Both the position numbers and the translations under genes were made by a program. The notes beneath the pieces were generated by a model. It saw nothing but the letters and a program-made list of their open reading frames with translations, was not told the DNA's origin and searched no databases. A stretch of DNA of 64,000 nt, from NCBI RefSeq assembly GCF_003086295.3, contig NC_092054.1:15821878-15885877 (forward strand), read 5' to 3'. Shown here piece by piece: positions 12,301 to 23,514 of the stretch. Numbering within the stretch: the stretch's first letter is position 1; the number at the start of each line of letters is the position of its first letter. This DNA is from Arachis hypogaea (Eukaryota > Streptophyta > Magnoliopsida > Fabales > Fabaceae).

Positions 12301-13901
12301 TGTTGAACAATATTGATTTTGAAATTGCAGCCATGCTCCTTTTTCGCTCGTCACTCCTGCATGAAAGGGGATGACTGCCCTTTTGACCATCAACTCTCCA
12401 AGTATCCTTGTGTTAACTTTGTGTCCGGAGGTTTTTGTGTCAGAGGTGATGCATGCTTGTTTTCGCACCAGGTACCACATCCACTCTATATTACTTCCTG
12501 TAAAATGCTTGTGTTTTCAATCCAAATACAAATGTTATTGTTAGCATATATAATTAGGATAACTAGGTTGTGCATTATGTGTTAGCTTTGAGGAAAATTC
12601 CCAAAGGGCAGCAGGTCTATAGGCGCAAGAGGTTCAGGGACAGTTTTGTAATTAAGCAGAATCAGGAAGTGGGAGAATTGAGTGCCTTGTTTCCCTTTGC
12701 TTGTTTCTAGTTCTCTTCTATCTTCTCTTCAAATGTGATCTGAGATTCTAGACTCATCAGTCTGGATGATACTATACTACTTCTATTCTGTGTGTTTGTG
12801 GTTTCTTGCATTAAGTTTTTAGTGAAACTGTATATTCATATATATTTCATTGTTTAATACTTAGTGTCTATGTAATTTAGCCTCTCTGTCGGTGAAACAC
12901 GCATTTTAAAAGCCTTTTTCATTTTTGAATCTCAATAGTTATCAATCGGTATTTTCAGATGCATGTATGTGTATTATTATAATTTTAATTATTCTCACTT
13001 AAAATGGGCTTTATTGATGCAGTCACCAGCCAAGGAAGATTTTGCTACACCTTCAAGGGTTCACAAACCAGGAATGGAATCTCCACACTTTTCAGGAAAC
13101 ACAAATTCCAACATGCCACCTAACATTCATGGCTGTAGTTCTATCCAACAAAACCATTTGATCAATCCTCCAAGAGTTCATTCTGACATCAATTCGGAAC
13201 ATAAAGCGACAAACACTGTACAGAAACAGCTTAAGCTTGCATCTAAAGGAGTTAGTTTCGTCGATGTTGCAAAGCTATCATTGCCTTCTCCTACTACGCC
13301 AAAGGAAGGCATGACCAAAGTTGGCTCATCCTCTTCTGACCAAAGTACATCTGGAACAAATCAAACCTTGGTTGAAATTCCAAAGAAATTGCCAGCTAGG
13401 ATTCCAAAGGGAATTAACTTTCTTGCTTTTGGGAAAGATCCTGTGTGCAGTTTTAAGAGTTCTGTTAACTCCCTTGTAATTGGGGAAAATAGTTTCAGTT
13501 TGTTTGATCATACTAGTTCATCCTTAAAAGATGCAACAAAAGGAAGAGTACCACCGACTGATTTAGTCTCCGGTGAGATTTCTGGTAAAAATCAATCGGT
13601 GGCAGAAAGTATAAAATCGAGTTTTCCAGGAAAAGCTTCAATGAATGATGCTTCAACTGGTTTACAAGGTAGCTCTCATGTGGATGACGACGGAAGTAAA
13701 CCAGTCCAAGAGGCAAGTGGGGCATCTGATTCTTTTCAAATTTCCGCAGCAACACTGTCGCCATTTATGCGTCTGGTTTCTCCTTCATCTTCAGAACAGC
13801 TACCATCTAGAAAGGAGCTCTTGTCGACTGTCTTGTCATTTGCAGCAGAGCATGAATCAGTTATCAAGATGAAAGATTCTGCTGGCACTTCAACTGCATA
13901 A
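9340..13901 (+). CDS. Zinc finger protein with three tandem CCCH fingers (C3H7/C3H65-like)
   Basis: Likely an RNA-binding nuclear protein. Coding exons are 9340-9463, 9875-10716, 11288-11353, 11496-11627, 12156-12206, 12331-12471 and 13023-13901; all borders are GT-AG and the phases close, giving about 744 residues. The start MEQAELDTSKPPSFPPYRRS is an N-terminus I associate with plant CCCH proteins. Residues 42-322 are acidic. A lysine-rich nuclear-localisation-like stretch follows (residues 323-360). Finger 1 is C378-x7-C386-x5-C392-x3-H396, finger 2 is C407-x7-C415-x5-C421-x3-H425, finger 3 is C432-x8-C441-x5-C447-x3-H451. The closely packed trio with this spacing resembles Arabidopsis C3H7 (At1g21570) and animal ZC3H4/Su(sable) proteins. 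The tail (453-744) is serine-rich and low complexity, ending LLSTVLSFAAEHESVIKMKD. All family assignments are from memory. Two pseudogene copies of exons 3-7 lie downstream. Confidence 0.9.
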
Positions 13902-14334
13902 TTGGGTGAGAACTGAGAGTAAGGAATACAGTAATAGCAGTTCAAGGTAACAAGGTTGTTAGAATCTTTCATTAAGTGTATTTTGGATCTTATAGAATCA
14001 GTTAATGATATGATAGTTAATTGTATATATAATGTAATTTATATGCATATATTTCATCGTGCTTGTATAAACTAATCTTCATCATGTAGTCTAGACTTTC
14101 CGTGTTTTTCTTCTTTTTCTTTCTTCTCACTTGGCATCGAGAGTCGAAAGCAAAATTTATCACTTTGTGGCAGTAGAGTTGAGTTGACCAAGGGTTAGAA
14201 ATGGATTGGATTTAGGAATAAAATTAGAATTAGAAAAAGGGGTTTGAAAAAATTTGGTAGTTTTTTGGTGTTAGGATTGTATGGATTTGATTTATGATGA
14301 AAGGTGCATTTCTGGTACACTCTTAGACTTTTAT
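13902..14334 (+). other. CCCH gene 3' UTR and near flank
   Basis: Follows the stop codon. An AT-rich stretch with TATATAATGTAA motifs near 14020-14060 is a plausible polyadenylation region. The segment is conserved after both pseudogene copies (from 23515 and 59663), so it was duplicated together with the coding exons. Confidence 0.6.
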
Positions 14335-15335
14335 GTAGCGTTTGTTTTTAGTGTTTTTAGTGAATGAGCATTTGTTTTCTGAAACTTTGACGGAAAGATT
14401 GAGACTTAATATTGTGTTTGGTGACAGAGATTAGAACTAAAATTTCAGCCTCTTCAATATTTTGGAGATATATTTTGGAGATATAAGAGACTGAAATTTT
14501 AATAATATTTATTTCCAAAATTATCTTCATTCCCATCCTTCTTCTTTGCTTTTGGTTTTCGTTTCCTTCTCCTTTTCTTCTTTGTTGTCTCTTCCTCTTC
14601 TCCAGATATTTGGGTGCCCTTCATCAAATATGAGAAGCCTTTCATTTTATGACTTCAATAAGATCTTCTATTGTTTGTTTTTAGCATGAAAAATTATATC
14701 AACTTGTTATCATAGATTTGGTGAATGCTATACTCACTATGAAGGGTTGAGAAAGCCATGAATGCCACCAAGAACAGCACAAATAGTGGAAAATAAGGGG
14801 TTTCTTTCTGCTGCTATTGCTCCACTTCCACCTCTGCATGGTGGTAAAGTCTGAAACTTTGATCCAAAGGATATTCAAAAAAAGAAAGAAAAAAGCATAT
14901 AACAACTGAAAAAGAAAAATCAACTTTAGATTTATGATGGGTATAATATGTGTTTGATCATTGATTCAAAGATAGTGCATGTGGCGGTAGTGATGGATTG
15001 GGACCTTTTAGATTTATTACAATTGGGACAAAAGACATTTGAATTGTGTTGTCATAACTAGCTCTTCTATGCCCTTTATTTTATTTTAATGGAAAATACT
15101 TAAAAATTGAAGGATGTTAATTACAACCAAGAAATTTGAGGAGAAAAAAAAGAAGAGGAGTATAAAAAAAAATTCAAATAATTTATTTGTTTTTGTCATT
15201 GTATTTATCTTAAGTTAAACAGGTTATTGGGACATATTCAGTTTTGTATATTTTATATCAAATATAATACAATGATTTAATTTAGTCACTGTCTCTTGAT
15301 ATTTTTGTTTCTGGTCCAAATGCAATTTTAGTTAT
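14335..15335. mobile_element. PIF/Harbinger-related non-autonomous element in the CCCH 3' flank
   Basis: Starts GTAGCGTTTGTTTTTAG and ends in sequence related to the right end of the 4.9 kb Harbinger-like element at 30850-35747 (shared AAACAGG..ATTG, TTTTATA..AAA, and CTGTCTCTTG motifs). Copies occupy the same position in each duplicated flank (23910-24790 and about 60065-61260), so it was present before duplication. No transposase-like ORF is visible. Exact ends are eroded. Confidence 0.5.
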
Positions 15336-17040
15336 TAGGTGTTAGATATCCCCACCTAACTCATTTAACCTATTTCTATATCAACATCTAACTTATATTT
15401 ATTCAATACTCTTTTTTTTTTTTTCCAAATCCTATTAAATGCTATTATTTTGCAAAGATATTCCATAAATATAAAAATTTAGTTATAAAATCAGTCAATA
15501 CATATATGCTTCAAATAATTTATCCTATATACTAATTAGTAATAAAAATCATCAAATATTTTATAATAGATTAATAAAATTTGTCATAATAGAAAATTTT
15601 TTTTATAAATGTTAAAATATGTATTTCTATACGAAAATTATTTTTCTGTTTGTGTAATAGAATTCACTACTCTACTTTATATTGCTATGAAACAATTATT
15701 GTTTTAATGATTTTTAAGTCCATTAATAAAAAAAAAAGATTTTCAAGTTTTCTATTCTGTTTTCAAATTTGAATTTTGAGTAAAAAATTACACACGTAAT
15801 AAAACATAGGATACTTATATTCGAGCTACAAATACGATACATTAAGCCATTTTTTGGGTGCTTAATTTTCTTATCAGTTATATTTACATATTTTCAAAAT
15901 TTAATTGAACAAGTTACATGATCCCACAAAAATAGAAAACGATCCAAGAGATGTGAGACACTAGTACTAATACATAATGTTCTTTACTCTTACTATGATA
16001 GTGTTTTATAGTATAAGGAAGAATTTTAACTGTTCTTGGAATATTATTATTTGAGCGATTTTAGTTGTTGATCTCAATCTACTTAATATATTAAAATTAA
16101 GTTTTTTCTTCGATTAATAAAAGTGAGATGTCAATTTCTCATGAACTATTTTTTTCTCTCAAATGAAAGCACTATTTTCTCTTTTAAATTTATTTTAGAA
16201 AAATATTTTTATTATAATTATATTACAATTATATTACAATTAGTATTTAATGAATAATGCATGATTATACTAATTTTAAAAAATATTTTATTATAATTAA
16301 ATAAAATTAATATTTAATGCATTATCAACTAATGAAAGTGAAGGGTTAATTTCTCATAAATTATTTTTTCTTCAAAATAAAAACACTATTCTTTCTTCTA
16401 AATTTATTTTAGAAAATATTTTTACTATAATTATATTATAATATTATAATTATATTATAATTAGCATTTAATGAATAATGCATAATTATGCTAATTTAGA
16501 AAAATATCTTTATTAAATATTGTTTTGGTTCTTAAGGTTTAAGGTCAAAATATAATTCGTCCCAACGTTATTTTGAATTTAAATTCGTCCCCAACGTTTC
16601 ATTTAATATTAAAATCATTCTTTTTAATAAAATTTTTAATTTTATTATTAAATTATCCCTAATAAAAAAATTATAAAATTAAAAAAAAAAAAAAAAGAAT
16701 GCGGAGGGAGAGAAAGGAAGAGGAAAAATCAGAATAATATATTAGTGTTTGAATAATAATTCTGACTCTAAGATGGTCACAATCAAATTTTATGCACAAC
16801 ACACATGTAATGTGGTACTGTAATGCATCATTTATACTCTATTCTGAATTCGTGATTTTTGAATAATCATTGATAAGTTGTGTTGTTAAAATTATTGATA
16901 AAAATGATTTTACTATGCTATTGTTGTTGTTTTTAATTTCTGAGTCTACTATTTTTTAATTTTTGTTGATAGATTTATTGATTTTAGGGTTTAAGATAAT
17001 TATTTATTGCTATTTTTCAACTTTTGTTACGGTTAAACAA
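15336..17040. other. AT-rich non-coding DNA
   Basis: No gene seen. Contains a short internal duplication: 'AATGAATAATGCAT' segments near 16250 and 16470, each beside TATTATAATTATATTA. A repeat-like segment at 16520-16640 (CGTCCC..AACGTT, twice) is of a kind common in plant intergenic DNA. Confidence 0.6.
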
Positions 17041-17043
17041 ATT

Positions 17044-17300
17044 GCTTGAACTGAATTATGTGTTTCAAGATCCTCTGAATTCCGGATTTCTTTTCGAATT
17101 AAAGGTTTTGACATTAAAAAATTGCCCCTTTTTAAGAACTATTTTTTGCAATGGAGCTATTCAATATCTCTCAGAAATTGAAATTTCATAATTGCTTTAA
17201 ATTAAAAGAACTTATTCCAGTCACAAAGACCAATGAGGATGTTCTTTCAAAATTGGAGATACTGCTGCTAGCTAACTTGTCAAGACTCAGATGTGTAACT
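17044..17300 (+). pseudogene. Relic leucine-rich-repeat fragment of an NLR resistance protein
   Basis: One frame reads LNSGFLFELKVLTLKNCPFL then RTIFCNGAIQYLSEIEIS before a stop. A frameshift then gives NCFKLKELIPVTKTNEDVLS followed by KLEILLLANLSRLRC. The LxxLxLxNC pattern and 'LPKLE.LLL.NL..LRC'-like register are typical of the C-terminal LRRs of plant CC-NBS-LRR proteins (At4g27190-type). No NB-ARC domain is present. The same relic, with more damage, is at 41413-41660. The fragment is broken and cannot encode a receptor. Confidence 0.6.
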
Positions 17301-17307
17301 ATAGACA

Positions 17308-18395
17308 CAGGGGTGAAGCTAGACAATATTTAATAGGGAACAATATTTTTTTTAGTTTTTTATTTTAATTAAAAATAATAACTTAAACTTAGAATTAACT
17401 TTTTATAAGATAATTGAACATATCATATATTAAAATAATTAAACACAAATATCTCAAAACTAATTTTAAATATTGTAAATATAGGTTACATACTTGCTTT
17501 TAGAATCTTCAAATACTATTCTATTTCTTTTTAGACATTTTCTACAAAATTATTAAAAAAATGTATTATGTTTCATGTAAATAATTTAAATCACAACAAT
17601 AACTTATGCAATGAAAAAAATAATAATAATATTATTAGAGCTGAAATAAGTTAAAATTTGTAATTTAAATACACAATTGAACTCGACGTTTTTTCTTTGA
17701 TTCAAAGTCATCTATTATTGAGAATTTACATAGATAATAAGATAAATTTTATGCAACTTAACTAAACTCAATTTATTTTATTTTTTGTAAATCAATAATA
17801 TCAATGTCACAAACAATTAATACGAGAAAAATTAAAAATAATACAAGAATAGCATTATAATTACATGATCATCATCTTCAATTTTTTTTAAAACCTAAAT
17901 TAATATTATAAGATTATAAACTAGATAAATAAATAAATATATAAATTATTCAAAAAAAACAAATAAAAAAATAACTTATAAAAAAAATGAGAGATAATAA
18001 TCGAAGACCAAAGACTACTTATTATTTTATAAGTTGTAATAATAATAAAAATATCGAATGATGTTTTGTTTTCTAATTAAAAAAAAAAGGGAAGAATAGA
18101 AGAAGTAATTTGTTGGTTTGTTGTTGCTGCCCTTTTAAATTTTTATTTCTAATATAAATTAAGATTTTTTTTAACTAAGTATATGACCTATAGCCTAAAT
18201 AACACAAGTTTTTAATTATTCTTTGTTGTATTGAATAAGAATTAGGGACAATCATACATTTTTTAAAAGAGGAAAAGATTAGATATTATTTTTGGGATGG
18301 GAGGCATTCTTTTATTTTTTATTATATTTGTAAACAAATTTTTTTCTTTTAGGAGGGTCACTACCTCCCCTATTTTATAGGTAGCTTCGCTCCTG
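17308..18395. mobile_element. hAT-type non-autonomous element, about 1.1 kb
   Basis: Terminal inverted repeats CAGGGGTGAAGCTA and (inverted) CAGGAGCGAAGCTA; flanked by TATAGACA at 17300-17307 and 18399-18406, with three extra T residues before the right copy. The sister block at 41660 has an uninterrupted ACTATAAACATGACATTG, so this is an insertion absent there. The interior is AT-rich with no recognisable transposase. TIR sequence and 8-bp duplication fit the hAT superfamily. Confidence 0.75.
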
Positions 18396-18409
18396 TTTTA
18401 TAGACATAA

Positions 18410-19126
18410 CATTGAGATGGTCTAAGGAAACAAACTTAAGATCCATTAGGGGGTCAACAAGAATGGTGAAATGAGTCAATCCAAGATATATTTTTACCCT
18501 TGAATGAGTTTACATTTTAGCCATATTTTTTCATGATTTGCATTAATGTTTTATGAAGAAATAAAAAGCGAGTCGTGCGTGTGCATGTTGTATTAGAATA
18601 TTTATTTGTAATTTATTTATTATTTTATTTTAAAATGATCTTTTTGTTGAATCATTGTTGGACCAATTGGATCAATGAACTAATAAATCAGTGACTAAAG
18701 CGGTTTGATAATCGGTCTGATTTTTAGAATCTTAAATTTTAAATAAACGCAACCCTATTATACCCGTAAGTTGAAAATATTCCAACCCTAACCCTGTCAT
18801 TCTTAACTTGCGGGTATCTAACCATATCTGCAGGTACCCGACTCTACTTGCAATTGACCAAAAAGATGTAACATTATTATATAACTTGATAATAATTTAA
18901 AATAAAACTAATTTTTATGTAAAAGAAAAACGTATTAAATTATCAATTAATGATTTTTCTTTTAGTAGCTAAAGATATTTTGCATTTAATGAGAGATCCT
19001 TGATTCAACATCCACTTGAAACATATTTTTATATAAGTATATAACATATACATATATAAGGTGTAGGTTGGATGGGTACCTGTGCGTAAGGTACATGTTG
19101 CCACCCCTACCTCCACTCCTCCAGCT
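18410..19126. repeat. Repetitive AT-rich segment, including an ACCGG-type repeat
   Basis: Non-coding; duplicated at 45444-45899 plus 50179-50460. Holds a degenerate 'GGTTTGATAATCGGTCTGATTTT' type motif split by mutation, similar to segments near 7910 and 45750, and GGGTAC/GTACCC-rich remnants near 18770-18840 and 19070. Confidence 0.5.
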
Positions 19127-19684
19127 CGGGGTGTGTATATGGTCCGGTTCAGTCCAAATTCAAACACTTTAAAAGCTAATTTGGTATGATTTTACGAGGT
19201 CTAGAATTGAGTAAAAGTATCAAAAATAGACTCGGTTATCATTTAAGACTAAGTCCAGATCAAGGCAAATCCACCTTTATCTGACTCATATGTATTCTAA
19301 AAGAATTAAAAATGGTATATATACTTTAAATTAATTTCAATATTATGTTATATTAATTATAAGTTTATTGTTTTATTTTTAATTACACTTATTAAATTAG
19401 AAAATAAATCAAAAAAATATGAAATTAAAATTTATGGACAAATTCAAATTCAAATATAAATATTAACTTCTCAATAATAAATATATTTTTTTAATAAATA
19501 ACTACATCAAAATTAAATTTATCAAAATCCGAACTCCACTCATTTAGATTCGATTTTAGTAAGACCTAAAAATATAATTTTATTATATCTAAAACCAAAT
19601 AAAAATCTCAAACACCTAATTATTTAACATCAAGTCCGAATCAGGCGAAGTCAACTTCACTCGACCATGTACACCCTTACCTTA
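19127..19684. mobile_element. 558-bp TIR element (MULE-like MITE) next to module P, copy 1
   Basis: Ends GGGGTGTGTATATGGTC and (inverted) AAGGGTGTACATGGTCG. Flanked by CCTCCAGCT at 19118-19126 and 19685-19693, a 9-bp duplication. The sister copy is 50461-51036. Module P copies at 25862 and 63657 lack it and show the empty site CCACCAGCTATAAAAG, which supports a real insertion before the large duplication. Confidence 0.65.
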
Positions 19685-20645
19685 CCTCCAGCTCTAAGAC
19701 ATTTCTTGTGAGATCTGCAGCGCCGTTCTGTGTTCTCACATCCATTGCCATATCTTCCATGTAAGTTGTGAGGTTCGTACCGTCCCATTCTACCTTTCCC
19801 TTTCTTTCTCTTCGACTCTTACTGTTTTAGTCCATTGATATTGTGTCCTTTGAGTGCGTTTTGTATTTTCAAAAAGAAAAAGAAACTGAATGTCGCACTT
19901 TATCTTGTAGATTAGGTTTCACTGTGTTGCCGTACTATGTAATTGTTGTTGTATATATATATATATATATTTGGCTGTGTATGATGAATATTCCTGTTGT
20001 TAAAAAATAAAAAGTGGAGTCATAACTTATAAGTCAAAGAACTTGCTCATCCTTGTAGTAGTAGCCTTCAAGCATTTGATTATATAAGTTATCAATTAGA
20101 ATATGAAATTTAGCGTTAGTTTTGTATTTTTTTCAGTAAATTTGACAGCGTTAATGATAATTTCTGGGATTTAATTGATTTATCCAGTAAAGTCATACCT
20201 TTTTTATTCATGTATAATACGTGGAGAGCTCGTTTCCTGTAGTGTTTGTTGATTTTCCTGACTTTGTTCTATTAAGCCCGACGTTTTTGACTGGTTAGGA
20301 TGTTCTTTTTGTTTTTAGAAATTGTCTAATTGGATTTGTCTTTTAATTTGGTGCATAGATTAGGTTGTGTTCGTCATGGAAATGGTTGTCAATAATTGAT
20401 CATCCAACAACTGTGATTTCTTTGATTAAAGGTGAGAACTGTTATTTTTAAATATTTCATATCTTATTTGAAAAATGTGTTATTTAGATATTCTTTTATT
20501 TTGTTTCTTTGCATAACATGTTTTTATCTTAGTATAATGTCAATCTAATTAAATGATGTTTCGTACTTTGATACTTACGGTTAGATTTACATGTTAGTTT
20601 CAGTTTATTGACAAAATGATTTTGACATTGTTTTTGTCATTTTAT
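19685..20645 (+). repeat. Module P, copy 1 (captured promoter/leader segment)
   Basis: Repeated also at 25862-26765, 30245-30740 (truncated), 51037-52132 and 63657-64000. Visible parts: a leader ending CATATCTTCCAT|GTAAGTTGTG, a second candidate exon from TTGGTGCATAG to GATTAAAG|GTGAGA, and intron-like T-rich DNA. In this copy about 33 bp holding the TATA box and CAACTTAATGAAGAC are missing, jumping from CCAGCT to CTAAGACATT. Confidence 0.75.
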
Positions 20646-20836
20646 TCGGTTTAATATTGACCGTAGAAGAATGGATCCATCGAATTATCTTGATGTCTCA
20701 AGGATTGCATTTTGGTTCAAATGGCACTCCATCCATATTCTCTCGTGGGTCTTCTCGTTCCCTTGATGATGAAATTTTAGAAGATATTAAGAGAGTTATG
20801 CCTCACATGTCTTCTCATTCCCCTTTGATTCAGCGG
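20646..20836 (+). other. Coding-like exon of unknown gene fused to CCCH sequence, copy 1
   Basis: An acceptor-like TAG precedes an open stretch encoding GTPSIFSRGSSRSLDDEILE followed by DIKRVMPHMSSHSPLIQR, then a stop. The segment ends CAGCG|GTAAGG, a good splice donor lying exactly at the junction with CCCH exon 3 sequence. I do not recognise the protein. The same fusion is at 52133-52287, where several residues differ. Confidence 0.45.
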
Positions 20837-20840
20837 TAAG

Positions 20841-23514
20841 GAAAAGCCCTAGTTCTGCGGAAAAGAAAGCGAAAAAGAAGGTATTCTTATGATATATTGA
20901 GTTTCCATCCTTTTATGTCACCTCAATGTTAATCAATTTTACATTATTTGTATAGAATAATTCATAAACCTGTTTTTTTAATATGTGACCGATCCCATTC
21001 TTTCTTGAACTTCATTATATAGGAAAAAAGCGGAAAAACCGGCAAAAAAGAACAAATAACTTGGTGTTAAAAAGGTTGAAGTTGTCTCTAGTACAACAGA
21101 AACAAAAAACTATCTCTTATTGTCGTCGCTATTTTCTTGTTGGAAGATGCTATGAGGTTTAAATGTTTTTCCCCCTTATACTTGCATAGAGTTGTTTCCA
21201 CTTTCATTCTTTTTTTTTCCATATTTTACTGTCGAACTTTACATGAGAGCATGAGAAAATTTTATATTTGTGTTTTGATACTATAATTAACTGTGATCCT
21301 AGATGGTAATTGAAATATTCATTTCTTATAACATGGTGACCTGCTCGAAGTTCATTTATATTTGGGACTAATGGTAAACACATGACAAGAACATGATAAC
21401 AAAATCCTATGATGAAATAGATGTTTTGTTATGCAAGATTTCTATATTAGAAAGTTAAGTTAGAAATTCTGTAAAATTTCCTCATTTCCAGTATTTCTTT
21501 TATGTGACATGAATTGACATGAACCCTTGTAAATTTGTGCAGTAGCATGACTGTGTCATTGTTTTATAGGTAGTATATTTTTGTAATTTATGCAATACAT
21601 GCTATATTTTTATATTCAAAATTATCATATTATTTTTGCATCCTTTGCTTCATCTGATACAAAAATTTGGCAGGGTGACAAGTGCCATTTTTCACATGAT
21701 TCAGTGCCTTTTACCAAATCAAAGGTACTTTTCTTATCTTTAAGTTACTATCTATTGATTTTTCATCAAAATATCCTGTGAACTAGACTTTATAACTGCT
21801 GTTGAACGATATTGATTTTGAAATTGCAGCCATGCTCCTTTTTCCCTCGTCACTCCTGCATGAAAGGGGATGACTGCCCTTTTAATCATCAACTCTCCAA
21901 GTTTCCTTGTGTTAACTTTGTGTCCGGAGGTTTTTGTGTCAGAGGTGATGCATGCTTGTTTCCTAACTGCTGTTGAACGATATTGATTTTGAAATTGCAG
22001 CCATGCTCCTTTTTCGTTCGTCACTCCTGCATGAAAGGGGATGACTGCCCTTTTGATCATCAACTCTCCAAGTATCCTTGTGTTAGCTTTGTGTCCGGAG
22101 GTTTTTGTGTTAGAGGTGAATGTATGCTTGTTTTCGCACCAGGTACCACATCCACCCTATATCTCTTCCTGTGCTTGTGATTTCAATCCAAATACAAAGG
22201 TTTTTGTTAGCATATATAATTAGGATAATTAGGTTGTGCATTATGTGTTAGCTTTGAGGAAAATTTCCCTAAGGGCAGCAGGTATACAGACGCAAGAGGT
22301 TCAGGGACAGTTTTGTAATTAAGCAGAATCAGGAAGTAGGAGAATTGAGTGCCCTGTTTCCCTTTGCTTGTTTCTATTTCTCCTCTATCTTCTCTTCAAC
22401 TGTGATTTGAGATTCTAGACTCATCAGTCTGGATGATACTATGTAATTTAGCCTCTCCTATGTAGTTGAAAGTTGAAACACGCATTTTAAAAGCCTTTCT
22501 CGTTTTTGAATCTCAATAGTTATCAATCGGTATTTCCAGATGCATGTATGTGTATTATTATAATTTTAATTATTCTCACTTAAAATGGGCTTTATTGATC
22601 CGGTCACCAGCCAAAAGAAGATTTTGCTACACCTTCAAGGGTTCACAACCTAGGAATGAAATCTCCACACTTTTTAGGAAACACAAATTCCAACATGCCA
22701 CCTAACATTCATGGCTGTGGTTCTATCCAACAAAACCATTTGATCATTCCTCCAAGAGTTCATCTTGACATCAATTCGGAACATAAAGCAACAAACATGG
22801 TACAGAAACAGCTTAAGCTTGCATCTAAAGGAGTTAGCTCCGTTGATGTTGCAAAGCTATCGTTGCCTTCTCCTACTACGCCAAAGGAAGGCACGACCAA
22901 AGTTGGCTCATCCTCTTCTGACCAAAGTACATAGTACATCTGGAACAAATCAAACTTTGGTGGAAATTCCAAAGAAATTGCCAGCTAGGATTTCAAAGGG
23001 AATTAACTTTCTTGCTTTTGGGAAAGATCCTGTGTGCAGTTTTAAGAGTTTTATTAACTCCCTTGTAAATGGGGAAAATAGTATTGATCTGCTCCATAAT
23101 ATAAGTTTCAGTTTGCTTGATCATACTTGTTCAACCTTAAAAGATGCAACAAAAGGAAGGGTACCACAGACTGATTTAATCTCCAGTGAGATTTCTGGTA
23201 AAAATCAATCTGCGGCATAAAGTATAAAATTGAGTTTTCCAGGGAAAACTTCAATGAATGATGCTTCAACTGGTTTACAAGGTAGTTCTCATGTGGATAA
23301 CAACGAAAGTAAACCAGTCCAAGAGGCAAGAGGGGCATCTGATTCTTGTCAAATTCCCGCAGCAATACGGTTGCCATTTATGCGTCTGGTTTCTCCTTCA
23401 TCTTCAGAACAGCTACCATCTAGAAAGGAGCTCTTGTCGACTGTATTGTCATTTGCAGCAGAGCATGAATCAGTTATCAAGATGAAAGATTCTGCTGGCA
23501 CTTCAACTGCATAA
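20841..23514 (+). pseudogene. CCCH zinc finger pseudogene copy 1 (exons 3-7 of the 9.3-13.9 kb gene)
   Basis: Exon remnants: 3 at 20841-20880, 4 at 21023-21156, 5 at 21674-21724, 6 duplicated at 21830-21963 and 22001-22141, 7 at 22604-23514. Introns are retained, so this is a DNA-level duplicate and not a processed copy. Exon 4 has lost two bases (GCGCGG to GCGG) and has a TAA where the parent has CAA. The second exon 6 has an extra base (GGTGAATG versus GGTGATG), destroying finger 3. The exon 7 acceptor GATGCAG is now GATCCGG. A 7-bp repeat (AGTACAT) gives an in-frame TAG, and a GAA to TAA change gives another stop at about 23218. Its 5' end is replaced by module P. Confidence 0.9.
21793..22134 (+). 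repeat. 171-bp tandem duplication of zinc-finger exon 6
   Basis: The segment starting TAACTGCTGTTGAACGATAT at 21793 begins again at 21964. Each unit holds the intron end with its TTGCAG acceptor and nearly all of exon 6 (fingers 2 and 3). The first unit has substitutions TTCGCT to TTCCCT and GACCAT to AATCAT relative to the parent. Not present in the parent or in the other pseudogene. Confidence 0.92.

Noticed and set aside
21752..22063. Minus-strand open frame of about 100 residues, repeated at 12220 and 57840
   Set aside because: It is antisense to the CCCH exon 6 and persists only because the exon was duplicated.
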